Shown here in pieces: positions 5,157 to 5,172 of a stretch of 5,172 nt of DNA. The position numbers and the translations under genes were made by a program. Under the pieces are notes generated by a model that was given only the letters and a program-made list of their open reading frames with translations, did no database searches and had not been told where the DNA came from. Origin of the DNA: Candidatus Daviesbacteria bacterium (GTDB lineage: Bacteria; Patescibacteriota; Microgenomatia; Daviesbacterales; UBA10151); NCBI GenBank assembly GCA_016186985.1, contig JACPKO010000069.1:1-5172 (forward strand), written 5' to 3'. Position 1 is the first letter of the stretch. Every line of letters begins with the position of its first letter.

Positions 5157-5172
5157 ATAATACTTTAACTTA

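Noticed and set aside
5156..5161. Plus-strand TATAAT at the right edge.
   Set aside because: The window ends 11 bases later, so no downstream gene or start can be assessed.
1..5172. CRISPR array, toxin-antitoxin pair, transposase, integrase or R-M controller (C) gene.
   Set aside because: No regular repeat-spacer pattern, no integrase or transposase motifs and no helix-turn-helix controller frame were seen; the small ORFs do not fit these families.

Overview
The window is AT-rich bacterial DNA holding a tRNA-Ser locus, a broken housekeeping-type gene and a compact Type II restriction-modification (R-M) operon, followed by a small opposing-strand region. Most protein starts lack a convincing Shine-Dalgarno sequence. 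The broken gene looks like a divergent polyprenyl synthetase of a kind I associate with Candidate Phyla Radiation (Patescibacteria) genomes, and the single-domain DUF1508 gene would fit too. The taxonomic guess is inference and only moderately supported; no rRNA or marker gene is present to fix it.

Bases 1-200 carry an intact tRNA-Ser(GCU) with encoded CCA, a likely -10 box and a weak hairpin terminator. Bases 201-734 encode an N-terminal half of a polyprenyl synthetase-like protein. Its reading frame runs straight into the 3' third of a second, different tRNA-Ser (T arm, acceptor 3' strand, discriminator G and CCA, 642-669). A tRNA 3' fragment inside a truncated gene is the usual scar of site-specific integration, and the R-M operon starts only 80 bases further on. 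No integrase is in view.

Bases 748-4444 are a tight three-gene operon: methyltransferase M1 (384 aa), methyltransferase M2 (485 aa, 4-bp ATGA overlap) and a phospholipase D-fold restriction endonuclease (361 aa, 2-bp gap). The nuclease has the length, catalytic residues and two-domain plan of BfiI, the metal-independent Type IIS enzyme. Two methyltransferases are expected for an asymmetric site, one per strand. Both have an SPPY catalytic motif, which points to N4-cytosine methylation on each strand. The recognition sequence cannot be read from the DNA. M1 appears to be transcribed as a leaderless mRNA, and M2 contains an eight-G run near its 5' end that could make it phase-variable.

Bases 4470-5172 hold minus-strand material: a 61-aa single-domain DUF1508/YegP-like protein, a long leader with an imperfect hairpin of about 100 nt, a promoter, a 73-aa ORF of unknown function, and an inverted repeat at the right edge that encloses a tRNA T-loop-like sequence. 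The R-M genes are the functional core. The two tRNA-derived scars suggest that the system arrived on, or sits at the edge of, a mobile element.
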